This document shows, piece after piece, positions 53,311 to 60,007 of a stretch of 64,000 nt of DNA (position 1 is the stretch's first letter; each line of letters opens with the position of its first letter). Both the position numbers and the translations under genes were made by a program. Under the pieces are notes generated by a model, which saw nothing but the letters and a program-made list of their open reading frames with translations, ran no database searches and was not told the DNA's origin. This DNA comes from Vagococcus silagei (GTDB lineage Bacteria > Bacillota > Bacilli > Lactobacillales > Vagococcaceae). The DNA lies in contig NZ_SDGV01000016.1 in NCBI RefSeq assembly GCF_004795745.1, positions 1 to 64,000 on the forward strand. The letters run 5' to 3'.

Positions 53311-53339
53311 AGTCTAGTTTCTTTTACTAGACTTGTCAA
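53311..53339 (-). promoter_or_regulatory. azlCD promoter with perfect inverted repeat
   Basis: TTGACA (53334-53339), a 17-bp spacer and TAGACT (53311-53316) on the minus strand. AGTCTAGT-N7-ACTAGACT (53311-53333), a perfect 8-bp inverted repeat, covers the -10 and the whole spacer. It is the likely operator of the divergent XRE-cupin protein. Confidence 0.75.
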
Positions 53340-53360
53340 TCCACTCGAAGGAGTTATTTC

Positions 53361-53915
53361 ATGGAAATCAATCAAATTATCGCCTTAAATTTAAATAAAA
53401 TCCGCATTGAACGACAACTTACTTTAGATCAATTAGCAGCATTAACTCAATTGAGTAAAGCTGTTCTCTCACAAATTGAAAAAGGTGACACTAATCCTAC
53501 AATCAACACGATTTGGAAAATATGTGACGGTCTAAATATTCCTTACACCTCACTGCTCGAGTCACAAATTCCAACCACAGCGTCCGTCATGACTAAAGAA
53601 CGCGCACTATTTCAATCCGAAGATCAAAATCGTTTTCGTGTCTACTGCTATTATTCTGATACAAGCCAACGTAATTTTGAACTTTTTCAAATTGAAATCG
53701 ATCCAGGTGCAAACTACACATCCATTGGGCACTCAAAAAAGTCTGATGAATATATTATGGTTTTAGAAGGCGAACTTACTTTAACTGCGAATCAACAAAC
53801 ACTAACGATTAAAACAGATGAGGCAACAACTTTCAAAGCAAACTCACCTCATACTTACGAAAATCGCAGTAATCAATTAATCAAAGCAATCTTGATTAAC
53901 TATTATCCTTACTAA
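53361..53915 (+). CDS. XRE-family regulator with cupin sensor domain
   Basis: The 184-residue regulator has an XRE helix-turn-helix (residues 5-65, LDQLAALTQLSKAVLSQIEKG) and a cupin domain (about 105-180, GHSKKSDEYIMVLEGELTL, ANSPHTYENRS). Such proteins control amino acid or polyamine transport genes, and this one is divergent from azlCD. GAAGGAG precedes the ATG. A plus-strand TATAAT near 53260 with TTGCCC 18 bp upstream is a possible promoter. Confidence 0.9.
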   Translation: MEINQIIALNLNKIRIERQLTLDQLAALTQLSKAVLSQIEKGDTNPTINTIWKICDGLNIPYTSLLESQIPTTASVMTKERALFQSEDQNRFRVYCYYSDTSQRNFELFQIEIDPGANYTSIGHSKKSDEYIMVLEGELTLTANQQTLTIKTDEATTFKANSPHTYENRSNQLIKAILINYYPY

Positions 53916-53920
53916 AAGAA

Positions 53921-53951
53921 TTGACTCGCCCCTTACGTCAGAGTATATAAT
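53921..53951 (+). promoter_or_regulatory. MerR-type promoter of merR-clbS
   Basis: TTGACT (53921-53926) and a perfect TATAAT (53946-53951) are separated by 19 bp. TGAC and GTCA half-sites flank the centre of the spacer (TGAC-N11-GTCA). This is the layout of promoters activated by MerR proteins. Confidence 0.8.
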
Positions 53952-53983
53952 TTAATTAATCACAACGTTAGGAAGTGAAGATA

Positions 53984-54805
53984 ATGTTTAAAATTGGCGA
54001 ATTTTCAAAACTATCTAATACGACAATTCGTGCGCTTCATTATTATGAGGAAAAAGGACTGTTGATACCACACGTTATCAATCCAGAAACGAATTATCGC
54101 TATTACTCTGCGGAGCAACTCAGAACTATTAACAAAATTAAACTCTTACAAGAAATGGGCATGTCGCTTGATACGATAAGCGAAATCCTTTCTGTTCAAG
54201 ATTTATCCGTTTTAAACTATCATTATCAACTTAGACAGCAAGAGTTAGCCAAAGAATTAGATTCTACCAAACAAAAATTGGCACTTTTGGAAAAATTACA
54301 ATCCACACTAACAAGTGGTAAAAAATTGGAAAACTACAACGTGACTTTAAAGGAGTTTCCTAAATGCAAAGTCATGAGCCTTAGAAAATCAATTCCAACC
54401 TATGATGATGAATCACTTTTATGGCAGCAACTCTATCAACAGTCACTCGATCAAAAGGTCAAATTGACAACACCACCAGCTGGAATGACGATTTATCATG
54501 ACTTAGAATTCAAAGAACAGGACTACGATGTTGAAGTTCAAAGTAATGTCATCGGTGATTACGCTAATCAAAATGAAGTAACCTATTTTGAAAGAGACAG
54601 TTTTACCGCTGCAACCGTTACTTTTAATGGCAGCTTCGATCAAATGGCAGACGTTACCGAAGCAATCGCATTGTGGTTAGAAACACATCATTGCTTAACT
54701 AACGGTGTGATGTTTAATATTCCCATCGTTTCTCCTGCTCACGATCCAAATCCAGAGAATTGGGTCACTGAATCTGGATTTGTCATTACAAATATCGCGA
54801 AATAA
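53984..54805 (+). CDS. MerR-family regulator with GyrI-like domain
   Basis: The 273-residue regulator has a MerR winged helix (FKIGEFSKLSNTTIRALHYYEEKGLLIP), a dimerisation coil (about 75-115) and a GyrI-like effector domain (about 125-272). The open frame begins at a GTG at 53975; the ATG at 53984 gives the standard family start and better spacing from AGGA. It shares an operon with the ClbS-like gene 15 bp downstream. Confidence 0.92.
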   Translation: MFKIGEFSKLSNTTIRALHYYEEKGLLIPHVINPETNYRYYSAEQLRTINKIKLLQEMGMSLDTISEILSVQDLSVLNYHYQLRQQELAKELDSTKQKLALLEKLQSTLTSGKKLENYNVTLKEFPKCKVMSLRKSIPTYDDESLLWQQLYQQSLDQKVKLTTPPAGMTIYHDLEFKEQDYDVEVQSNVIGDYANQNEVTYFERDSFTAATVTFNGSFDQMADVTEAIALWLETHHCLTNGVMFNIPIVSPAHDPNPENWVTESGFVITNIAK

Positions 54806-54820
54806 GAAAGGAAGATTATT

Positions 54821-55360
54821 ATGGCTAGACCTACAACGAAAAACGACTTAATTCAAGCCTCAGATGAACAATTTAACAAGTTGACGACATTGCTATCTGA
54901 ATTAACAGAAGCAGAAAAAGAACAAACTTTTGATTGGAGCTCTCAAAAAACTGGTCCAGAAGCACACTGGGAACGTGATAAAAACGTTAAAGATGTTCTG
55001 ATTCATCTTTACGAGTGGCATCAATTACTCTTAAAATGGGTGAATGCAAATCAAAACAATAATCTACAGCCATTTTTACCAGCCCCTTATAATTGGCGCA
55101 GTTACGGCGAAATGAACGTTGAATTTACCAAGAAACATCAAGCTACCACTACAAAAGAAGCCGAAGAGCTATTAAATAATAGTCATCAAGAAGTCATGGC
55201 TATCATTGAGTCATTTGACAATGACGCGCTTTTCTCAAAAAAACATTTTGACTGGACCGGAACGAGCACTTTAGGAAGTTACTGTGTCTCTGCTACTTCT
55301 AGTCATTATGAATGGGCACTAAAGAAATTACGAAAATTCAAAAAAACACTAGCAAACTAA
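54821..55360 (+). CDS. ClbS/DfsB family four-helix protein
   Basis: The 179-residue protein shows the ClbS/DfsB (DUF1706) pattern: MARPTTKNDLIQASDEQFNKL (split across the first helix), VKDVLIHLYEWHQLLLKWV, LPAPYNWRSYGEMN and SHYEWALKKLRK. E. coli ClbS opens the cyclopropane of the genotoxin colibactin; most homologues have no known substrate. Co-expression with a drug-sensing MerR protein suggests a detoxifying or self-protection role. AGAAAGGAAG precedes the ATG. Confidence 0.85.
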   Translation: MARPTTKNDLIQASDEQFNKLTTLLSELTEAEKEQTFDWSSQKTGPEAHWERDKNVKDVLIHLYEWHQLLLKWVNANQNNNLQPFLPAPYNWRSYGEMNVEFTKKHQATTTKEAEELLNNSHQEVMAIIESFDNDALFSKKHFDWTGTSTLGSYCVSATSSHYEWALKKLRKFKKTLAN

Positions 55361-55414
55361 AAAAGCAGGTCATCTAAAGACACAAACGTGTATCTTAGAT
55401 GACCTGCTTTTTTT
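55361..55414 (+). terminator. Intrinsic terminator of the merR-clbS operon
   Basis: AAAAGCAGGTCATCTAA and TTAGATGACCTGCTTTT form a 17-bp perfect stem, followed by a run of T on the plus strand. Confidence 0.93.
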
Positions 55415-55417
55415 CAT

Positions 55418-55574
55418 TACTCAGAGCATAACGACTTATTTTTCACCTTGATTGGACGGGTAAACATAAGTCTGCTCTTCGGTAGCTTCAATGCCCACAA
55501 TCAATTGAAAGTACCAATTGTTTGTGAGCATCTCCAGCTACTCAGAGCATAACGACTTATTTTTCACCTTGATT
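55418..55574 (-). repeat. 36-bp direct repeat (121-bp offset) around an imperfect palindrome
   Basis: Positions 55418-55453 recur exactly at 55539-55574. The right-hand copy contains the stop codon and last five sense codons of the adjacent minus-strand gene; the left copy repeats that gene end. Between them lies a long imperfect palindrome (55482-55541): GTAGCT/AGCTAC ends, then a GCCCACAATCAATTG/CAATTGTTTGTGAGC stem. The offset is the same as in the unrelated repeat at 32212. Confidence 0.8.
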
Positions 55575-55964
55575 TAATTCAAAGTTTTTTTCTTCTAATT
55601 CAAAATAAGTGATTAGGAGTTGATTGATGACTTGGAATAATTCTGCTGGATTTTCATATTTTTTCAATGCTGTAAATGATTGGTTACCTTTTACAAAACG
55701 CCAACCAGTCATATCATCATGGACTGAAACTTCAACGCCACTTTTTTTGAAAATATCGTAATCTTCGTCAATATCATATTCTTGCTGTTGACGGAAACCA
55801 TTTGCTAAAGCCACAATTGTGATAATTGATAAAACATCAAGATTTTCCAACGGACGCACGATTTCATTGATTTCAATACGATACATATCGACGTTAACAT
55901 TCACACAAGCATTACAACCACCGCTTAGTAATTCTGTCGAATGATAAATTTTTATTTTTTCCAT
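55557..55964 (-). CDS. Conserved hypothetical protein with CxxC motif
   Basis: The 135-residue soluble protein starts MEKIKIYHSTELLSGGCNACVNV. The GGCNACVN segment could bind metal or be redox-active. The remainder mixes strands and helices (LDVLSIITIVALANGF, SVHDDMTGWRFVKG). The ATG at 55964 with GAGG 6 nt upstream is chosen over an earlier GTG. No family is recognised. Its 3' end is part of a direct repeat. Confidence 0.7.
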   Translation of the reverse strand: MEKIKIYHSTELLSGGCNACVNVNVDMYRIEINEIVRPLENLDVLSIITIVALANGFRQQQEYDIDEDYDIFKKSGVEVSVHDDMTGWRFVKGNQSFTALKKYENPAELFQVINQLLITYFELEEKNFELNQGEK

Positions 55965-56089
55965 ATTTTTCCTCACTTTCCAATTTTCACTACTTAAAAA
56001 TTGTAAAAAATGTGCATACTTTCACTATCTCTATCATACACCCGCTCAATAAAGAATACAAAAAGAGAGATTAGCACATCTCACAAAAC

Positions 56090-56572
56090 CTATACCTTGA
56101 TAAAAACCGGCTCGTATTCAAGATATGTCAAAATTCGTTCGAATTCTTTGAACGGCATAATCAATGTCGTTGTATTCACGTTTGGGTGAAAACCAACTGT
56201 ATCATCGCGATCAATTGATTGATCAACAACGACGGTCACTTTATGTTCCTGATCATTAGGTAAAGCTAACGGCGTCACTGTGCCTGCTTCAACATTTAAT
56301 ACTTCTAAAAGTGAATCTTCAGATAAAAACGATAGACGTTTTTCATCTAAAACTTCAGCAAGATGTTTTAAATCAGCTTGTTTTTCATCAGGCAGGATCA
56401 CCAAATAAATTCGTTGGCCTTTTTTTGATTTTAAAACTAAGTTTTTCACTTGGGGGCCAGGTAATTCATAAGGTACATCAATGACTGATGTAATTGGTGG
56501 ATGATGTACAGGCTCATATTGAATACCTAACTCAGAAAGTAATGCATAAGCTTCTTGTTCCGTTGCTACCAT
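56090..56572 (-). CDS. YbaK/ProX-type prolyl-tRNA editing protein, copy 2
   Basis: The 160-residue protein matches single-domain aminoacyl-tRNA deacylases of the YbaK/INS superfamily (PrdX/ProXp-ala like): HHPPITSV, VKNLVLKSKKGQRIYLVILP (conserved Lys), GTVTPLALPND and GFHPNVNTTTLIMPF. It should hydrolyse mischarged Ala- or Cys-tRNA-Pro in trans. It follows a close paralogue by 18 bp. Of two nearby ATG codons, 56572 has the better spacing (9 nt from AAGGAG). Confidence 0.9.
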   Translation of the reverse strand: MVATEQEAYALLSELGIQYEPVHHPPITSVIDVPYELPGPQVKNLVLKSKKGQRIYLVILPDEKQADLKHLAEVLDEKRLSFLSEDSLLEVLNVEAGTVTPLALPNDQEHKVTVVVDQSIDRDDTVGFHPNVNTTTLIMPFKEFERILTYLEYEPVFIKV

Positions 56573-56590
56573 GTTCATTCACTCCTTTTC

Positions 56591-57073
56591 TTACACTCGA
56601 ATATAAACGGGTTCATATTCTAAATGTGCTAAAATTCGCTCTAATTCTTTAAAGGGCATGATTAGCGTTTGTGTATTCACATTTGGATGAAACCCTAAAG
56701 TATCCTCTTGATCAATCGCACGGTCGATAACCACTGTGATTTGGTGTTCTTTATCATTTGGCAAAGCTAGTGGTGTAACAGTCCCTGGTAAAACATTCAA
56801 GACCTCTAAAAGATCCTCTTCACTTAAAAATGATAAACGTTTTTGATCTAAAACCTCAGCGATTTTTTTCAAATCAGCTTGTTTCTCACGGGGTAAAATG
56901 ACTAAAAAGATTTGTTTCCCTTTTTTTGCCTTTAATACTAAGTTTTTGACTAAAGGGCTATTAAATTCATAAGGCATTTCGCGCACCGAACTAATAGGTG
57001 GGTGATGAAATGCTTCAAAATCAATATTCAATTCGTCTAACAAAGCATACGCTTCTTGTTCCGTCGCTACCAT
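56591..57073 (-). CDS. YbaK/ProX-type prolyl-tRNA editing protein, copy 1
   Basis: The 160-residue protein is a close paralogue of its downstream neighbour, with the same HHPPISSV, VKNLVLKAKKGKQIFLVILP, GTVTPLALPND and GFHPNVNTQTLIMPF motifs but many substitutions elsewhere. The tandem pair arose by an older duplication, not an assembly error. The ATG at 57073 has GGAGG 7 nt upstream. Together they could provide the proofreading that the compact ProRS at 32457-33902 lacks. Confidence 0.9.
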   Translation of the reverse strand: MVATEQEAYALLDELNIDFEAFHHPPISSVREMPYEFNSPLVKNLVLKAKKGKQIFLVILPREKQADLKKIAEVLDQKRLSFLSEEDLLEVLNVLPGTVTPLALPNDKEHQITVVIDRAIDQEDTLGFHPNVNTQTLIMPFKELERILAHLEYEPVYIRV

Positions 57074-57096
57074 TGTCATACCTCCACTTTTTATGA

Positions 57097-57675
57097 TTAA
57101 TTTAGTTTATTTTGCTTAAATAATTCTAATTTTTTATTTAATTTGGGATAAACCCATTCTTTAAACCAATATTGCGTCGAACGCTCCAATCCTTCCTCAA
57201 ATGTATACCAAGAAATACCGCTATTTTCATCTGGTTTAATTGAAAGTGGTGCAGTCTCATCTGCTTCAATTAAATAGGTTACATTCATATGCAAATGAGA
57301 AGAAACATATTTACCATGCTTAATATGTCCATCGACTGTTAAAACTTCCAAAGAAAAAATATCTTCCATTAAAGGTGTCACTTCAGTCAAACCACTTTCT
57401 TCTTTAACTTCTTTTATTGCCACATGAAGTAAATCTTGATCCCCATCGGCGTGTCCACCTAACCAAGACCACGAATCGTAAATATTGTGATAGATCATCA
57501 AAATTTTATCTTTATTTTGATTCACAACCCATGCAGATGCTGTAAAATGAACAGTTAAACTTTCACGATCAAATGCTTGTGGATTATTTTTTAATTCCGC
57601 TAACATTAACAGTTTATCGTATTCTTCTTGTTCATTCCAAGGCTTAAAATTTTCAATTGCTGTTACTAAGTTCAT
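57097..57675 (-). CDS. NUDIX hydrolase
   Basis: The 192-residue enzyme has a NUDIX box (GGHADGDQDLLHVAIKEVKE, followed by ESG) in which the catalytic KEVKEESG part is intact; the first Glu is Gln and the Arg is Lys, both tolerated in this branch. An N-terminal helical extension and the STQYWFKEW tail are typical of the group. Substrate unknown. The ATG at 57675 follows GAGGAG by 7 nt. It overlaps the MazG-like gene by 23 bp, a pairing that suggests nucleotide-pool cleaning. Confidence 0.88.
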   Translation of the reverse strand: MNLVTAIENFKPWNEQEEYDKLLMLAELKNNPQAFDRESLTVHFTASAWVVNQNKDKILMIYHNIYDSWSWLGGHADGDQDLLHVAIKEVKEESGLTEVTPLMEDIFSLEVLTVDGHIKHGKYVSSHLHMNVTYLIEADETAPLSIKPDENSGISWYTFEEGLERSTQYWFKEWVYPKLNKKLELFKQNKLN

Positions 57676-57985
57676 GTCTATTCTCCTCTTCAACAAATCC
57701 GCGTGCCTTTGAATATTCTAAATATTTTGCGATTTTTTGTTTCTTTTCATTTTTCACTGCTTGTACTTGTTCTTCTGACCAACAGACCAACTTCTGCTGT
57801 TTTTGAAGTTCTTCAACCACAGTCATCAGCTGATAATATTCTGTTAAGAAATCCTTTTCATTAGTCAGCTCTGGAAAATCGGGATGTGTATCATCTAAGC
57901 CAAAACGTAAAATTTTTGCCACAGCTTTTTGAATTTCGGCACATTCCTCCATCAACATGACATAATAATAGTCTTGTTGTTTCAT
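57653..57985 (-). CDS. MazG-like nucleotide pyrophosphohydrolase
   Basis: The 110-residue all-helical protein has MEECAEIQKAVAKILRFG and FLTEYYQLMTVVEEL, giving the ExxE and ExxQ metal-binding pattern of MazG-related pyrophosphohydrolases. It is shorter than classical MazG. AAGGTG lies 6 nt before the ATG. It precedes and overlaps the NUDIX gene. Confidence 0.75.
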   Translation of the reverse strand: MKQQDYYYVMLMEECAEIQKAVAKILRFGLDDTHPDFPELTNEKDFLTEYYQLMTVVEELQKQQKLVCWSEEQVQAVKNEKKQKIAKYLEYSKARGFVEEENRHELSNSN

Positions 57986-58030
57986 GTTATCACCTTTTCT
58001 CTACTCACTCCATCATATCAAAAAATCAAC

Positions 58031-58070
58031 AAAAAAAAAATGACTTGATTCGGTTTAGCATCAAGTCATT
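58031..58070 (-). terminator. Distal terminator downstream of the ABC exporter genes
   Basis: AATGACTTGAT (58039-58049) and ATCAAGTCATT (58060-58070) form a perfect 11-bp stem followed by ten T on the minus strand. Confidence 0.9.
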
Positions 58071-58092
58071 ACTGATAAAACTTACTATCAAG

Positions 58093-58123
58093 AAAAAAGC
58101 CTAGCACTCCCCAATGCTAGACT
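58093..58123 (-). terminator. Proximal terminator downstream of the ABC exporter genes
   Basis: AGCCTAGCA (58098-58106) and TGCTAGACT (58115-58123) form a 9-bp stem with one G-T pair, followed by six T on the minus strand. A second terminator stands 25 bp further on. Confidence 0.85.
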
Positions 58124-58255
58124 TCTCCCCATTATAAATCGCATATTTTTAAGAACGGCCATCGCCCTTCCCCATCTCTTATAATACAAGGTTCCGAGCA
58201 AATTAATTCGCGATTCTCGTCAGATAATACGACAATTTTTTAACACATTATATTT
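58124..58255. other. Gap with repeated G-rich/C-rich motifs, possible small RNA
   Basis: The 130 bp between the exporter stop and the terminators contain GATGGGGAAGGGCGATGG and AATGGGGAG on the minus strand, with a further GGGGAG in the loop of the next hairpin. Read on the plus strand these are UCCCC motifs like the C-rich loops of Firmicute small RNAs, but no plus-strand promoter or terminator is convincing. It may simply be a structured 3' untranslated region. Confidence 0.3.
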
Positions 58256-60007
58256 CTAGCTTGCACTTACTTTTGCTTGCAGTTGGTACATTTCAGCATA
58301 ACGTTTACCTAATTCTAAAAGCGTTTGATGTGTTCCACGCTCTTTAATGACACCACCATCTAAAACTAAAATTTGGTCTGCGTTTTGAATGGTTGATAAA
58401 CGGTGAGCGACAATAAATGTCGTCCGCCCCTCTTTAACCACTTCCATTGCATGTTGAATCATTTCCTCAGTCTCTGTATCAATATGCGATGTTGCTTCAT
58501 CTAAAATTAAGATGCTCGGATCACTGGCTAGTGTTCTCGCAAAAGCAATCAACTGACGTTCACCTGAAGATAATGATTGACCTTTTTCAACGACGGGTTC
58601 GTGGATACCTAGTGGTAGTTTTTCAATCAATTCTTTACCACCTACTTTTTCAAGCGCCTCTTGGACCATCTCATCAGTGATTCGTGGATCATTCATACTC
58701 ACATTACTAGCAATTGTACCACTAAATAAATACGGTTCTTGTAAAACAATCCCCATCTTATCACGAATACTTTCACGATTAAAATCAGCTAACGTTTGAT
58801 TATCAATTTGAACTGAGCCTTCTTGAGGATCGTAGAAACGGAATAGTAAATTGATAATTGAACTTTTACCAGAACCTGTATGTCCAACTAAACCAATTGT
58901 TTCACCTTTATTTGCTGTGAAATTAATATCTTTTAAAACTAAATGCTCTGGATCATAACCAAAATTAACATGATCAAAAACCACATTGCCCTCTGTAAAT
59001 TCTAACGCAACATCTGTATCTTTTTCGACCGGTTCATCTAATAATTCAAAAACGCGTTTACCACCAGATAAAGCTTGTTGCAGTGTCGACATAATCCGAA
59101 CAAGTGTCAGAATTGGATCAAAGAGACGTGAAATATAATTAATAATCACATAAATTGTCCCCACAGAATATCCCATCACGCCGTCCACAAACTGTGTCCC
59201 AATAAAAGTTAAGACCCCAAACATCACTAGATTTTTAATAAATGTTGAAAAATCCCATGACAAGCTTGCATCTAAGCGAATTGATCTAAGACGTGTATTC
59301 AACCATTTTTGATTAGTTTCTTCAAACTCATTCAACATACTTTCTTGTTGATGGTACAGTTGAACAATTGATACACCTTGCACAATTTCAGCTGTTTGGC
59401 TATTTAAATCACTCACTGTCTCACGCCATTCCTTATTAATTGGCGCCGCTTTTTTAATATAAATCCATTGCCAAATAGCAAAGAAAGGCAATAAACCAAT
59501 CAGTGCCAATCCAATCGTGGGGCTAATCAATAATAGCGCAACATAGATTGCAACAACTGTTAACACATTAATAATCACCATGTTACTAAAATTCATATAG
59601 AAGTTGGTTCGCAGTAATTCCACATCATTCACGATACGAGCCGAGATTTTACCGGCGGGCTTATCATCAAAATACGAAATCGGTAGTTTTTGCATATGTT
59701 CATAGGCTTCATCACGCAGTCGTTTACTCACACGATTTGAGGCATAAGCTAAAAGAATATAACTCGCATAACCACAAATTGCACTTAAAAGGGTAATCAA
59801 CATAAACAAGCCGAATTTTTGAACTAGGATGTCAAAAGCCACTGTTTCCTGAGCACCAACTTGTTTTGAAACATAATCAATTAATTCTTTCCCAATCATG
59901 GGTGCATAAATTGAGGTTCCCGCTGACAAAAGTGACAGCAGAATCCCAAATAAATAATGCATCGGCTCATATTTAAAATATGAAATTAAACGATTAAATG
60001 TTTTCAT
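58256..60007 (-). CDS. Heterodimeric ABC multidrug exporter, subunit with canonical Walker B
   Basis: The 583-residue half-transporter has six membrane helices and an ATPase domain with GHTGSGKSSIINLLFRF (Walker A), QSLSSGERQLIAFARTL (signature, non-canonical LSSGE), ILILDEATSHID (Walker B with Glu) and VAHRLST. It pairs with the upstream subunit, as in LmrCD, BmrCD and EfrCD. The codons ATGAAGATG follow GGAGG; the second ATG (60007) has 9 nt spacing and is chosen. The genes overlap by 14 bp. Confidence 0.9.
   Translation of the reverse strand: MKTFNRLISYFKYEPMHYLFGILLSLLSAGTSIYAPMIGKELIDYVSKQVGAQETVAFDILVQKFGLFMLITLLSAICGYASYILLAYASNRVSKRLRDEAYEHMQKLPISYFDDKPAGKISARIVNDVELLRTNFYMNFSNMVIINVLTVVAIYVALLLISPTIGLALIGLLPFFAIWQWIYIKKAAPINKEWRETVSDLNSQTAEIVQGVSIVQLYHQQESMLNEFEETNQKWLNTRLRSIRLDASLSWDFSTFIKNLVMFGVLTFIGTQFVDGVMGYSVGTIYVIINYISRLFDPILTLVRIMSTLQQALSGGKRVFELLDEPVEKDTDVALEFTEGNVVFDHVNFGYDPEHLVLKDINFTANKGETIGLVGHTGSGKSSIINLLFRFYDPQEGSVQIDNQTLADFNRESIRDKMGIVLQEPYLFSGTIASNVSMNDPRITDEMVQEALEKVGGKELIEKLPLGIHEPVVEKGQSLSSGERQLIAFARTLASDPSILILDEATSHIDTETEEMIQHAMEVVKEGRTTFIVAHRLSTIQNADQILVLDGGVIKERGTHQTLLELGKRYAEMYQLQAKVSAS

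Noticed and set aside
56090-57079. Tandem ProX-type genes as an assembly duplication
   Set aside because: The two copies differ at many amino acids and in their spacers, so they are diverged paralogues.
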